Origin: an uncultured Rhodocyclaceae bacterium
GTDB taxonomy: Bacteria; Pseudomonadota; Gammaproteobacteria; Burkholderiales; Rhodocyclaceae
Reading direction: 5' to 3'
Assembly (NCBI GenBank): GCA_907163075.1
Contig: CAJQTY010000003.1
Location: forward strand, 300,637-364,636
DNA: 64,000 nt
The translations under genes and the position numbers were made by a program. The notes below the pieces were generated by a model. It was not told the DNA's origin. It ran no database searches and was given only the letters and a program-made list of their open reading frames with translations. Shown here piece after piece: positions 8,633 to 17,516 of this stretch (within the stretch, counting starts at the first letter, position 1; each line of letters opens with the position of its first letter).

Positions 8633-8998
8633 TTCAACGTGTTCAAGAACGGTTGTCGGGTCGAAGCCTTGCAATTGTCGGGGATTGACCGCCTTGAGCG
8701 GCCTTTGGCGCTGTTCATGGTGGTGTCCTGGCGCGTCGCGCATTTGATGCGAACCGGCCCTGGCCTGGATGCCGCGCTGTTCTTCGATCCCGATGAAATC
8801 CGGGGCGCTTACCTGCTGGCGAAAAAGAAGCCGCCGAACACACCGCCATCGGTGAATGAGGTGCTGCGTTTGGTGGCCACCCTCGGTGGCTTCCTGGCTC
8901 GCAAAGGCGACGGCGAACCCGGTGCCAAAACAATCTGGCAAGGCTTGCAACGCGTCATCGATGCCGCAACTACTTTACAGTCGTTACGTGGGGATTAG
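8633..8998 (+). pseudogene. IS4-family (Tn5-like) transposase, C-terminal part
   Basis: The frame reads FNVFKNGCRVEALQL, then RLERPLALFMVVSWRVAHLMR, LDAALFFDPDEIRGAYLLAKK, and LRLVATLGGFLARKGDGEPGAKTIWQGLQRVIDAATTLQSL, the C-terminal region of Tn5-type IS4 transposases. It continues exactly where the fragment at 5712-6093 breaks off (EMFF then NVFKNGC), and the stop is in the usual place. The two parts together lack only the N-terminal third. Confidence 0.82.
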
Positions 8999-9168
8999 TT
9001 ATGTATAACGAGATGGGTGGAAGGGGCTCCAAGAGCCCAAGTTCGCGATGAGATACGTTTTGCTTTTACAGGACGCCATCGCGAACTATTGGCAGTCTCA
9101 GTCTACCAAGGGCACTGAGATTTTATCGCGGTGCTTCAGTTCCCTTTGATACACCCCCTGCGTCAGAA
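8999..9168. other. Short non-coding spacer between IS elements
   Basis: No coding signal is seen. The stretch follows the IS4 transposase stop and probably contains the right end of that element; no inverted repeat partner could be identified because the left end of the IS4 element is lost. Confidence 0.4.
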
Positions 9169-9213
9169 TAGTTGTCGCCTCAATAGAATCTCAACAATGG
9201 GCGGCAATAAAGG

Positions 9214-9693
9214 ATGGAAATGGCAAGGTACTCAGAGAAATTCAAAGGTAGAGCGGTAGCACGATTGCTGCCGCCGGAAAGTGCGGCGTTGGACGTTGTG
9301 GCTCGTGAAGTTGGCATTGGTACAGGCACGCTCGAACGTTGGCGAGATGACGTGCTGTCCATGCCCGCCCGAGGGCGGGCATGGACAGCGGCGGCGCGGT
9401 TGGAGGCGGTGATCGTCACGGCAGCGCTGGACGAAGCCGGCCAGAGCGCATGGTGTCGCGAACACGGCGTCTATCCGGACGAACTGCTCCAATGGCGGAG
9501 CAGTGCGACCACGGCACTGGCCGAGCCGGAAGAACTCAGAGCCAGCCCACAAGCCACCCGGCAAGACAAGAAACGTATCAAGGAACTCGAACGCGAGTTG
9601 CTGCGCAAGGACCGGGCACTCGCCGAAACGGCAGCCCTGCTGGTGCTCTCAAAAAAAGTCGCGGCGATCTTCAACAAGGGAGAGGACGAATGA
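9214..9693 (+). CDS. IS3-family transposase OrfA
   Basis: A 159-residue protein with two helix-turn-helix-like units. The first is KFKGRAVARLLPPESAALDVVAREVGIGTGTLERW, the second ARLEAVIVTAALDEAGQSAWCREHGVYPDELLQW. A C-terminal coiled segment (KKRIKELERELLRKDRALAETAALLVLSKK) follows, as in OrfA proteins that multimerise with OrfB. Its TGA overlaps the ATG of orfB (ATGA at 9690). It binds the element ends during transposition. Confidence 0.9.
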   Translation: MEMARYSEKFKGRAVARLLPPESAALDVVAREVGIGTGTLERWRDDVLSMPARGRAWTAAARLEAVIVTAALDEAGQSAWCREHGVYPDELLQWRSSATTALAEPEELRASPQATRQDKKRIKELERELLRKDRALAETAALLVLSKKVAAIFNKGEDE

Positions 9694-10781
9694 TCGGCCT
9701 CGAAGACCGCCAGGCGCTGGTCCGAGATATCCATGCTGCCCATGCGGCCGGGGCACGGCTCAAACCGGCCTGCGCAATGGCGGGCATCGACCTGCGCACC
9801 CTCCAGCGCTGGCAGGCAAGCGCTGGGCTGATCGGCGGCGACCGCCGGCCACAGGCCGTTCGCCCGCCCTCCGGTCACGCCCTGACCACGGCCGAGCGGG
9901 CGCACGTGCTGGCCGTGGCCAACGAACCTCGCTTTGCGGCCGTGCCGCCGGCACGCATTGTGCCGATACTGGCGGATGAAGGCATTTACCTGGCCAGCGA
10001 ATCCACCTTCAACCGGGTACTCAAGGCCCACGGCCAAACCACCCACCGTGGGCGCGCCAAGGCGCCGAAGCAACGGCGACCGCCGACCACGCATATCGCT
10101 ACCGAACCGCGCCAGGTGTGGTGCTGGGACATGACCTATCTGCCAGCCCAGGTGCAGGGTCGATGGTTTCACCTCTACCTCATCCTCGACCTGTATAGCC
10201 GCAAGATTGTCGGCTGGGAGGTGCATGACAGCGATCACGCCGATCATGCGGCGCATCTGGTGCGCCGTACGGCGCTGGCCGAGGGTATTGCCGCGCTGAA
10301 CAGCAAGCCCGTCTTGCACGGTGACAACGGCGCGACGCTCAAGGCGACGACGGTGCTGGCGATGCTCAACTGGTTGGGTGTCAATCCCTCGTATTCGCGG
10401 CCCCGGGTCAGCGATGACAACGCTTACGCCGAGTCGCTGTTTCGCACCGCCAAATACCGCCCTGAGTTTCCTGCCAAAGGCTTTGCCGAGCTCGACGATG
10501 CCCGTGCCTGGGCGGTCAGCTTCGTGCATTGGTACAACGTCGAGCATCGCCACAGTGGCATTCGTTACGTCAGCCCGGCCCAGCGCCATGCCGGCGAGGA
10601 TCGGGCAATACTGGCGGCCCGCCATTCCTTGTATGCCTCGGCACGCGAACTCAACCCCGCACGCTGGTCAGGGAAAACGCGAAGCTGGACGCCCGTCGGT
10701 GCCGTGACACTCAATCCCGAACGCGATTGCATCGCCAACGCGCGTTCGGAAGACAAGCATATTCAGCCGTTGGCTGCATGA
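9690..10781 (+). CDS. IS3-family transposase OrfB (DDE integrase)
   Basis: A 363-residue rve-domain transposase. The DDE triad is visible: first D in WCWDMTYLP, second D in LHGDNGATLK, and E in DDNAYAESLFRTAKYRPEFP, followed by WYNVEHRHSGIRYVSPAQRH. The upstream region has a helix-turn-helix (IDLRTLQRWQASAGLIG). The ATG at 9690 overlaps the orfA stop, and the longer open frame from 9381 only reads orfA in a second frame. No internal defect is visible, so the element could be active. Confidence 0.92.
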   Translation: MIGLEDRQALVRDIHAAHAAGARLKPACAMAGIDLRTLQRWQASAGLIGGDRRPQAVRPPSGHALTTAERAHVLAVANEPRFAAVPPARIVPILADEGIYLASESTFNRVLKAHGQTTHRGRAKAPKQRRPPTTHIATEPRQVWCWDMTYLPAQVQGRWFHLYLILDLYSRKIVGWEVHDSDHADHAAHLVRRTALAEGIAALNSKPVLHGDNGATLKATTVLAMLNWLGVNPSYSRPRVSDDNAYAESLFRTAKYRPEFPAKGFAELDDARAWAVSFVHWYNVEHRHSGIRYVSPAQRHAGEDRAILAARHSLYASARELNPARWSGKTRSWTPVGAVTLNPERDCIANARSEDKHIQPLAA

Positions 10782-10796
10782 CCGAGGCGACAACTA

Positions 10797-11031
10797 CCTT
10801 GACGCGCGCCGATTGTTGGTCGGTGAGACTGTTGTTCGTTGAATTCATGAGTTGCTCCGGATTAAGGGTTGAAAAGTCGACCTCGAATACGGCAGCAAGA
10901 GACTTGAGAGATTCGGTGCTGGCCGGATAGCCGGCTTCGATGCGCTGAACGGTTCGGCCACTTAGACCGCTGGCCTCAGCGAGTTGCTGCTGAGACCAAC
11001 AGTGTTTAAGGCGCAATTTCTGAACTGACAT
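10797..11031 (-). pseudogene. XRE-family regulator interrupted by the IS3 element
   Basis: The protein starts MSVQKLRLKHCWSQQQLAEASGLSGRTVQRIEAGYPASTESLKSLAAVFEVDFSTLNPEQL, an XRE helix-turn-helix with the GxSxRTxQRIExG signature. Homologues continue into a hydrophobic two-helix membrane domain. Here the sequence passes into the right inverted repeat of the IS3 element at 10796 after about 78 codons, so the tail is missing. An opposite remnant was not found on the other side of the IS. Confidence 0.7.
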
Positions 11032-11289
11032 TTTTCAAACTCCTGTTACCGCGGAGCACTCAATCTGGCATGGAAAGAGGCATTTCACCACGACGGCAGG
11101 GCGACAGCAACACGTTACCAACCCGACAGAGCCTCGTCACGCCAAACACGCAGCGGGCCTTGCAGCCTGTCGGACTTGACCAAGTCAGCCGAAAGAAAGC
11201 GGGAAGACGGCTCATTTTCCCCCGTACTTCGGCGCGAATAGAACAACTATTCGCTTCAAATCCGTGAAAAACTGCGCTCATCTCCCACT
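11032..11289. other. Spacer upstream of the interrupted XRE gene
   Basis: About 260 bp with no convincing gene. It should contain the promoter of the XRE gene on its left edge. The long minus-strand frame crossing it (11060-11530) enters the IS3 remnant and is not a credible protein as a whole. Confidence 0.4.
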
Positions 11290-11850
11290 TTTTTCGCTTC
11301 GACCCATCAAGCCCGACAGGCTGCCAGCAGTTTTTCCTGATGCAGCTCGCCGATCCAGTTTTCCAGAAACTGCATTGGCGACGCGTAGCCAAGTGTCGAA
11401 TGCTGGCGTTTCGGGGCCCGATAGCCACGCTGACGTCGAGCACGTCGCACATTTCGGCCAGTGCGAACGCATTTCCCTGCTCGGCAATCCAGGCGTCCCC
11501 CAGGGGGATTTCCTGCCGGGCATACTTCACAGAACATCACAGAACATCCCTTGCGAAGTACGCCGCCGCTATTTTAGGATTTCAAGCTCCGCTTGAGCCG
11601 GAGATTATTGGCGCGCAGCCTGGAGAGTTCCATTTCTTCCGCCCTCACCACCTTGCCGCCAGCACCACTGAGCCTGCCCTCCTCTGCCGCCTTGACCCAG
11701 TTGCGAAGGCTCTGGTCGCTTAGCCCGAACTCCTTGCAAACCTTGCCTACGCTTTGCCCATCCTTGACGCGCCTGACCGCTAGTTCCTTGAACTCGGCCG
11801 TGTATGCCTGCTTCGGTATCTTCATTTTCTGCCTTCCAAGAGTGACTCAA
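11290..11850 (-). mobile_element. IS3-family element remnant, internally deleted
   Basis: On the minus strand an orfA-like frame (11574-11825) is followed by the extreme C-terminus of an OrfB: APKRQHSTLGYASPMQFLENWIGEL near 11350-11420, the RRHSTLGY..SPxQFExxW signature. The central DDE region is absent, so most of orfB has been deleted; the parts in between are frameshifted. The element is dead. Confidence 0.7.
11574..11825 (-). pseudogene. IS3-family transposase OrfA (remnant)
   Basis: An 83-residue frame: MKIPKQAYTAEFKELAVRRVKDGQSVGKVCKEFGLSDQSLRNWVKAAEEG followed by AEEMELSRLRANNLRLKRSLKS. This is a textbook OrfA with HTH_Tnp_1 and the start of the leucine zipper. It lacks the usual last 10-15 residues and the orfB that should follow, consistent with the deletion described for the element. 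Confidence 0.8.
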
Positions 11851-12026
11851 TTTTAGGTCACCCTTGGCAGACGAAATTTCGGGGGAAGCTCAAATTCCGG
11901 CCCGTAAGAGCCGAAAAGGGAAGAGTCGGGGTGGATCGCAGTCAGGAGGTGGAAACGAAAAACCCCACAGAGCGCGAGGCTCGGCGGGGTTACCGCCCAG
12001 TCAGAGACTGGTTTTGCCAGATGTTC

Positions 12027-12116
12027 TGGCGGAGAGGGAGGGATTCGAACCCTCGGATGCCGTAAGACATCGCCTGATTTCGAGTCAGGTACAATCGACC
12101 ACTCTGCCACCTCTCC
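12027..12116 (-). tRNA. tRNA-Ser (anticodon CGA)
   Basis: Read on the minus strand the gene starts ggagagg at 12116 and ends cctctccg plus encoded CCA (12029-12027). The anticodon arm is cctga-ctCGAaa-tcagg; a long variable arm and a gagggttcgaatccctc T arm identify a class II serine tRNA. It lies in inverted orientation relative to the tRNA-Ser(GCU) at 2745-2838 and marks the end of the mobile-element region. Confidence 0.95.
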
Positions 12117-12199
12117 GTCAGGGGCAGGATTTTAGCACGAGTCGACCGACTCATGCGCCCCGCCTTTTCCATTCTCGTTATTTTTGTGCGGAGATTTCC

Positions 12200-13981
12200 T
12201 CAAAGCGTGGCCCGCCCCAGCACTTCGGCCAGCGTCGTGACACCCGACGCCACTTTCATCGCGCCGGAGATGCGCAGCGGCTTCATTCCTTCACGATAGG
12301 CCAGGTCGCGGATCCTGGCGACGTCGGCATTGTCGCTGATGGCTTGCTTCATGTCCGGCGACAGCATGAGGATTTCATAGATGCCGATGCGCCCGCGATA
12401 ACCCGTCATGCGGCATTCGAGGCAACCGACCGGCTGGTAGAACTGCGATGGACGATTGGCCTTCCACGGCGCGACGAGGCGATCCCACATCGTTTCATCC
12501 TCGGCGTTCGCTGGACTCGGCTTCCTGCAATGCGGACAAAGCACGCGCACCAGGCGCTGGGCCATGACGCCGAGCAGGGTAGCACTGATCAGGTAGGACG
12601 GAACGCCCAGGTCGAGCATGCGCGTTACTGCCGTCGGGGCGTCGTTGGTATGCAGAGTGGACAGTACGAGGTGGCCGGTGAGGGCCGCCTGGATGGCCAC
12701 TTCGGCCGTTTCCAGGTCGCGGATTTCGCCGATCATGATGATGTCCGGGTCCTGCCGCATCAGTGCGCGTACGCCCTGCGCGAAATCGAGGTCGATGGTG
12801 TTCTGCACCTGCATCTGGTTGAACGCGGGTTCGATCATTTCGATCGGGTCTTCGATGGTGCACACGTTTACCGCGGAGGTGGCCAACTGCTTGAGCGTCG
12901 AGTAAAGCGTTGTCGTTTTTCCCGAGCCGGTCGGCCCGGTGACCAGAATAATGCCGTGCGGGCTATCCGACAGGGTTTTCCAGCGCGTCTGATCGTCCTC
13001 GGAGAAGCCAAGATCGGTAAAGTTGCGGACTAGGACTTCGGGGTCAAAGATGCGCATCACCAGTTTTTCGCCGAAGGCCGTCGGCAGGGTAGACAGGCGC
13101 AACTCGGCCTCCTGGCCTTCGGCGGTGCGCGTCTTGATGCGCCCGTCCTGCGGCCGGCGCTTTTCGACGAGATCCATGCGCCCCAGGATCTTGATGCGGC
13201 TGACCATGGCCGCCATGACGCTCATCGGGATCTGGTAAACCTGATGCAGTACGCCGTCTATACGGAAGCGCACGATGCCGATTTCACGTCGCGGCTCGAT
13301 GTGAATGTCGCTGGCGCGCTGCTCGAAAGCGTACTGCCAGAGCCAGTCGACGATGTTGACGATGTGCTGGTCGTTGGCGTCGAACTGGCGATTGCTCCGC
13401 CCCAGCTCGACGAGCTGTTCAAACGAAGAAAGCCCGGCGCTTTGTCCGCCCTGTTGTGTCGCTTTCTTTACCGACCGCGCCAGGTTGTAGAACTCGATCA
13501 GGTAGCGCGCGACATCGACCGGGTTGGCGATGACCCGGCGAATGCGCCTTTTTACCAGCGGCGCGATCTCGTTCTCCCACTCACGCAGATAGGGCTCGGT
13601 GGTCGCCACCACGACTTCATGGGGGGTGATCTGCACCGTGAGAATACCGAAGCGCGTCGCGTAGGCGCTCGACATCACGTCGGTAACCGCCGTGAAATCA
13701 ATTTTCAGCGGATCAATATGGTAGGACTCCAGCCCAACCTTGTTGGCCAACCACTCGGTAAGCTCATCCATGGTCAGCAGGTGATGCGGGGCGAGGAGCG
13801 ATTTCCACTTCTGATCGGCGATGATTGCCAGCGGATGCACGGTCATGCGCTTCAGGCGGCTCTCGGCGACCAGCTTGTCGGCCTGCGGCTTGCCGGCCAT
13901 GCCGTCAGCCACCAGCAAGCCGAGCACCTCGGCGAGGGTCAGACGATGTTCGGGCACGTTATTCGCCTTTTGATCAAGCAT
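12200..13981 (-). CDS. Type II secretion / type IV pilus ATPase (GspE/PilB family)
   Basis: A 593-residue cytoplasmic traffic ATPase. An N-terminal MshEN/T2SSE_N-like region (about 10-160) precedes the ATPase core. Walker A is GPTGSGKT at 349-356, the Asp box is TIEDPIE near 374-380, Walker B is IIMIGEIRD near 414-422 and the His box is STLHTND near 441-447. A zinc-binding Cys tetrad is formed by CPHC (482-485) and CLEC (519-522), as in GspE and PilB. It powers pseudopilus or pilus assembly. No other pilus or secretion genes are beside it, so substrate and system are open. Confidence 0.9.
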   Translation of the reverse strand: MLDQKANNVPEHRLTLAEVLGLLVADGMAGKPQADKLVAESRLKRMTVHPLAIIADQKWKSLLAPHHLLTMDELTEWLANKVGLESYHIDPLKIDFTAVTDVMSSAYATRFGILTVQITPHEVVVATTEPYLREWENEIAPLVKRRIRRVIANPVDVARYLIEFYNLARSVKKATQQGGQSAGLSSFEQLVELGRSNRQFDANDQHIVNIVDWLWQYAFEQRASDIHIEPRREIGIVRFRIDGVLHQVYQIPMSVMAAMVSRIKILGRMDLVEKRRPQDGRIKTRTAEGQEAELRLSTLPTAFGEKLVMRIFDPEVLVRNFTDLGFSEDDQTRWKTLSDSPHGIILVTGPTGSGKTTTLYSTLKQLATSAVNVCTIEDPIEMIEPAFNQMQVQNTIDLDFAQGVRALMRQDPDIIMIGEIRDLETAEVAIQAALTGHLVLSTLHTNDAPTAVTRMLDLGVPSYLISATLLGVMAQRLVRVLCPHCRKPSPANAEDETMWDRLVAPWKANRPSQFYQPVGCLECRMTGYRGRIGIYEILMLSPDMKQAISDNADVARIRDLAYREGMKPLRISGAMKVASGVTTLAEVLGRATL

Positions 13982-14114
13982 GGCCGACAGTCCAGTGAAG
14001 TCAGTCGGAGACTATACCGACAAGCCGCGGACGGCTCAATGCTGACAACAACACGAGGCCATGAAGTGCGGCTACAATCTGCCCTCGAACCGACCAACCT
14101 ATCGTTCCTGACTA

Positions 14115-14558
14115 ATGACTCATACTGAAGCCCTTTTTTTTGTCGCTACGCTGACAGCCGCGTTGATTGCCGTGCCAGTAAGTGCGCAACAGGGTCCGGC
14201 CGGCGTACCTGGTGCTCCCGGTCTTGCCGAAACAGACCCCTCAGTCAAGCCCGCTCGAGCCGTTGCACCGCCGGTACAAGCGCGAAAACCCGCGACCCCG
14301 GAATGCAGCCGGGCGAAAGACGTCGAGCAATGCAAGGCGCGTCTGGAAACACGTACGACGGCGCTTGAAGCCTGCAAGGGGAAAACCGGCGCCAAGCACA
14401 AGCAGTGCGTGCAGCAGAAGACATCGGCCAACGATTGCGGCAAGTCGAGCGATCCGGCGCGTTGCGAGCAATATAAGAAGACACGTGAACTGTGCAAGGA
14501 CAAGCTTGGCCGCGATCACCAGCAGTGTCTGCGCGACAATCTGGCGCCAAAGAAGTAA
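14115..14558 (+). CDS. Secreted cysteine-repeat protein of unknown function
   Basis: A 147-residue protein with a signal peptide (residues 1-24, ALFFVATLTAALIAVPVSAQ, cleavage likely after SAQ or nearby). A Pro/Ala-rich linker follows, then a C-terminal domain with eight cysteines in two tandem copies of C-x7-C...CK-x-K-x-G-x2-H-x-QC. The two closing units are CKGKTGAKHKQC and CKDKLGRDHQQC. The stop is directly adjacent to the stop of the convergent gene at 14559. No family is recognised; the even, regularly spaced cysteines suggest disulfides or metal binding in the periplasm. Confidence 0.75.
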   Translation: MTHTEALFFVATLTAALIAVPVSAQQGPAGVPGAPGLAETDPSVKPARAVAPPVQARKPATPECSRAKDVEQCKARLETRTTALEACKGKTGAKHKQCVQQKTSANDCGKSSDPARCEQYKKTRELCKDKLGRDHQQCLRDNLAPKK

Positions 14559-15077
14559 TCAGCCGACCGCCAGAGGCGCCTGATTGCCTATCCAGGCTTC
14601 TAGCCACAGTTCGACTTTACGTTCGAAAGCCAGCGTATAGGCCGGGCTGCTTGATGGCAGGATGCAGGTATCATAGCCTTGCCGGCGCAATGCGCATTCG
14701 AACCGACCGGACGTCTTGCCATTGAAACAGACGCGCCGCAGTCGTGGCGCGTTCGTGGCAAGTTGCGCGAAATCGTTCGCTTCCGCCGCCTGGATCGCGG
14801 AATCGAGCGCCCCCTGGCGCGTACAACGGCGATAGACATCCCACACCCCGACCCGATGAGCGAGCAGGCAGCGCTGCTTTTCCGCGTAATCGAAAGCGGC
14901 GAGCGACTCATCGAGAAGCGCCCCGAGCAACCGCCAGAACTGATTCTGACGGTGGGCGTAGTACTGCTGTGCAGCCAGCGAGGCGGGCGACGGGAAACTG
15001 CCGAGGATCAGAATTTCCACGCCCGCGTCGAGGATAGGCGGCAGGCCGACGAGAATCTCCGCCTCGCCGCCCGTCAT
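14559..15077 (-). CDS. DNA-deoxyinosine (hypoxanthine) glycosylase, UDG family 6-like
   Basis: A 172-residue UDG-fold protein. ILILGSFPSPASLAAQQYYAH is followed by RQNQFWRLLGALL, the active-site block of the small family that removes hypoxanthine from DNA, with Asn in the RQNQFW motif. The C-terminal VCFNGKTSGRFE and ILPSSSPAYTL match the family's GxxA/NG and SPA blocks. It is coupled to htpG: the htpG stop and this ATG overlap as TAATG at 15077. The role would be base-excision repair of deaminated adenine. Confidence 0.82.
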   Translation of the reverse strand: MTGGEAEILVGLPPILDAGVEILILGSFPSPASLAAQQYYAHRQNQFWRLLGALLDESLAAFDYAEKQRCLLAHRVGVWDVYRRCTRQGALDSAIQAAEANDFAQLATNAPRLRRVCFNGKTSGRFECALRRQGYDTCILPSSSPAYTLAFERKVELWLEAWIGNQAPLAVG

Positions 15078-16993
15078 TACTTGCTGCCGGCTGAAAGCGC
15101 CAGCATCAGGTCGTTGATGCGCTTGACAAATCCGGCCGGATCGTCAAGCGACCCGCCTTCGGCCAGCATCGCCTGCTCAAGCAGCAAGTTGGCCCAGTCG
15201 TCAAAGCGCGACTCTTCGTACTTCAGGCGCTGCACCGCCGGATGCCTGGGGTTGATTTCAAGAATCGGCTTCATTTCCGGCGCCTTTTGTCCGGCCGCCT
15301 TGAGGATGCGTGCCAGGTTGCCGCCCATGTCATGCTCGTCGGCGACGATGCACGATGGCGAGTCAGTCAGCCGATGCGTCACGCGCACGTCCTTGACCTT
15401 TTCGCCAAGCGTCGTCTTGATCTTCTCGAGCAGTTCCTTGTATTCGTCGGCGGCCTGTTCGGCTTCCTTTTTCTCCGCCTCGTCTTCCAGTTTGCCCAGA
15501 TCGAGACCGCCCTTGGCTACGGACTGCAGCGGCTTGCCGTCGAACTCGGTCAGGTTGCCTGTAACCCATTCGTCCACGCGCTCGGATAGCAGCAACACTT
15601 CGATGCCCTTCTTGCGGAAAATCTCGAGATGCGGGCTGTTCTTGGCCGCCGTGAAAGTTTCGGCGGTAACGTAGTAAATCTTCTCCTGGCCGTCCTTCAT
15701 GCGCGCCACGTAGTCGGTCAGCGAAACGACTTCCTCCGGCGTATCGAGATGGGTCGACGCGAAACGCAGCAATTTAGCGATGCGCTCCTTGTTGGCAAAG
15801 TCCTCGCCGGTGCCTTCCTTGAGCACGCGGCCGAACTCCTTCCAGAAGGCGGCATATTTTTCCTTTTCCGCCACATCCTCGGAATTGGCCAGGCCTTCAA
15901 GCAGCGACAGCACCTTCTTCACACAGCCACCGCGAATCGTCTCGATATCGCGCGATTCCTGAAGGATTTCGCGGGATACGTTGAGCGGCAGGTTGTTCGA
16001 ATCGACGATGCCGCGCACGAAGCGCATATAGAGCGGCATCAGTTGTTCGGCGTCGTCCATGATGAAGACTCGGCGCACATAGAGTTTGATGCCGTGACGG
16101 GCGTTGCGGTCCCACATGTCGAAGGGCGCGCGTTGGGGGATGTAGAGCAACTGGGTGTATTCCTGCTTGCCTTCCACTTTGGCGTGAACATAGGCCAGTG
16201 GGTCTTCGAAATCGTGCGCGACGTGCTTGTAGAACTCCTTGTACTGCTCGTCCGTTATGTCGGATTTCGGGCGTGCCCACAGGGCTGACGCCTGGTTGAC
16301 GGTTTCATCTTCGTCGGTGATGACCTGTTCCTTTTTCTCCTCATCCCATGTTTCTTTCTTCATCAAGATGGGCAAGGTGATGTGATCGGAGTACTTGCGA
16401 ATCGTCTGGCGTAACTTCCAGCTCGAAAGAAATTCATCCTCACCGTCGCGCATGTGCAACGTCACTTCGGTGCCGCGGCCAGCCTTGTCGACCATTTCAA
16501 CCGTAAATTCACCCTCGCCGGCCGATTCCCATTTGACAGCCTGGTTGGCTTCCAGGCCGGCGCGACGCGAAATCACGGTGACTTTGTCAGCGACGATGTA
16601 AGACGAATAGAAGCCGACGCCAAACTGGCCGATCAGGTGTGCATCCTTGGCCTGGTCGCCCGTCAGCGCGGAGAAGAACTCGCGCGTGCCGGACTTGGCG
16701 ATGGTGCCGAGATGCTCGACGGCTTCGTCACGCGAGAGGCCGATCCCGTTGTCTGAAATTGTTATCGTCCGCGCGGCCTTGTCAAAGGAAAGACTGATTT
16801 TCAGTTCCGAGTCATCGCCGTACAGGCCGGCATTGTTCAGCGCTTCGAAACGTAGCTTGTCGCAGGCATCGGAGGCGTTGGAAATCAGCTCGCGCAGAAA
16901 GATTTCCTTGTTGCTGTACAACGAGTGGATCATCAGGTTGAGCAACTGCTTGACTTCGGCCTGAAAGCCCAGGGTTTCCTTGTTGGCGCCCAT
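15077..16993 (-). CDS. htpG: Molecular chaperone HtpG (Hsp90)
   Basis: A 638-residue protein of normal length for bacterial Hsp90. The GHKL ATPase motifs are visible: [25 protein letters not shown] and [16 protein letters not shown], then the middle domain with [18 protein letters not shown] and [14 protein letters not shown]. The C-terminal dimerisation domain ends [10 protein letters not shown]. It is an ATP-dependent cytosolic chaperone. A near-consensus sigma-32 promoter lies 75 bp upstream of the ATG, and the glycosylase gene downstream is translationally coupled, so both may be heat-inducible. Confidence 0.98.
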   Translation of the reverse strand: MGANKETLGFQAEVKQLLNLMIHSLYSNKEIFLRELISNASDACDKLRFEALNNAGLYGDDSELKISLSFDKAARTITISDNGIGLSRDEAVEHLGTIAKSGTREFFSALTGDQAKDAHLIGQFGVGFYSSYIVADKVTVISRRAGLEANQAVKWESAGEGEFTVEMVDKAGRGTEVTLHMRDGEDEFLSSWKLRQTIRKYSDHITLPILMKKETWDEEKKEQVITDEDETVNQASALWARPKSDITDEQYKEFYKHVAHDFEDPLAYVHAKVEGKQEYTQLLYIPQRAPFDMWDRNARHGIKLYVRRVFIMDDAEQLMPLYMRFVRGIVDSNNLPLNVSREILQESRDIETIRGGCVKKVLSLLEGLANSEDVAEKEKYAAFWKEFGRVLKEGTGEDFANKERIAKLLRFASTHLDTPEEVVSLTDYVARMKDGQEKIYYVTAETFTAAKNSPHLEIFRKKGIEVLLLSERVDEWVTGNLTEFDGKPLQSVAKGGLDLGKLEDEAEKKEAEQAADEYKELLEKIKTTLGEKVKDVRVTHRLTDSPSCIVADEHDMGGNLARILKAAGQKAPEMKPILEINPRHPAVQRLKYEESRFDDWANLLLEQAMLAEGGSLDDPAGFVKRINDLMLALSAGSK

Positions 16994-17040
16994 TGAAATA
17001 CTCCGTGTGAGAAAGTGTTGGTTCGTACTGGATGGCTAAT

Positions 17041-17095
17041 GCCGGAGGCGTCCGGCAACCGAGCGCTAGTTGGGGGCGGAAGCGTCTATTTCAAG
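17041..17095 (-). promoter_or_regulatory. Sigma-32 heat-shock promoter and 5'-UTR hairpin of htpG
   Basis: On the minus strand, CTTGAAA (17095-17089) is a perfect -35 for sigma-32. After a 13-nt spacer comes CCCCAACT (17075-17068), close to the -10 consensus CCCCATTT. Transcription should begin near 17060. A GC-rich hairpin, gccgga-cgcc-tccggc, at 17056-17041 would then sit at the very start of the leader. Confidence 0.75.
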
Positions 17096-17516
17096 TCGTT
17101 CTGGCAAGCGGTAAGCGATACCCGGACATCTGCCGCACTGAACGCAATGAACGCAATATTCCGCCTGCGGTGAGATGAGAACCTTGGACAAGCCTCGTCG
17201 GGCGCGCAGTTCTGAATATGAAACTATCCGCAGTTATCCAAAACGAAAGGAATTTTTTCACATTCTAAATATTGCGCTCATCCGATTCGAAATTCTTTTT
17301 TTAGGTTAATACAATGCTCGTTGATCTGGAATGTTTTTATACAAGCGTATTGACCTGCGCTGCCAAAAATTGCAAACTGAATATGTAGTACCGGCTTACT
17401 GATTTCGATCAAGCATCGCTCCCCTCCTTTCTCGCCTTGTCTGCTTTGCCGGACAAATCGATGATCCCGGGGAGTTTCCTTTTGGTCTTTTCGATATATT
17501 TTAAAGAGGGTTAACA
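17096..17516. other. Intergenic region between htpG and the H-NS-like gene
   Basis: About 420 bp, becoming AT-rich from 17220 onward, without a credible gene. A minus-strand frame at 17278-17517 has no recognisable features and overlaps the expected promoter of the H-NS-like gene. An aaagaggg ribosome binding site precedes the ATG at 17517. Confidence 0.5.

Larger units (their letters stand above)
9169..10796 (+). mobile_element. IS3-family insertion sequence, structurally complete
   Basis: The element is bounded by inverted repeats: tagttgtcgcctc at 9169-9181 and its exact reverse complement gaggcgacaacta at 10784-10796. It carries overlapping orfA and orfB. No clear target duplication was found in the flanking bases. 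On its right side it abuts the coding sequence of an XRE-type regulator that it interrupts. Terminal bases beyond the 13-bp repeat are uncertain. Confidence 0.75.

Noticed and set aside
9471-10625. 384-codon minus-strand open frame opposite the IS3 orfB
   Set aside because: The plus-strand DDE motifs are decisive; the antisense frame has low-complexity Arg/Gly/His composition.
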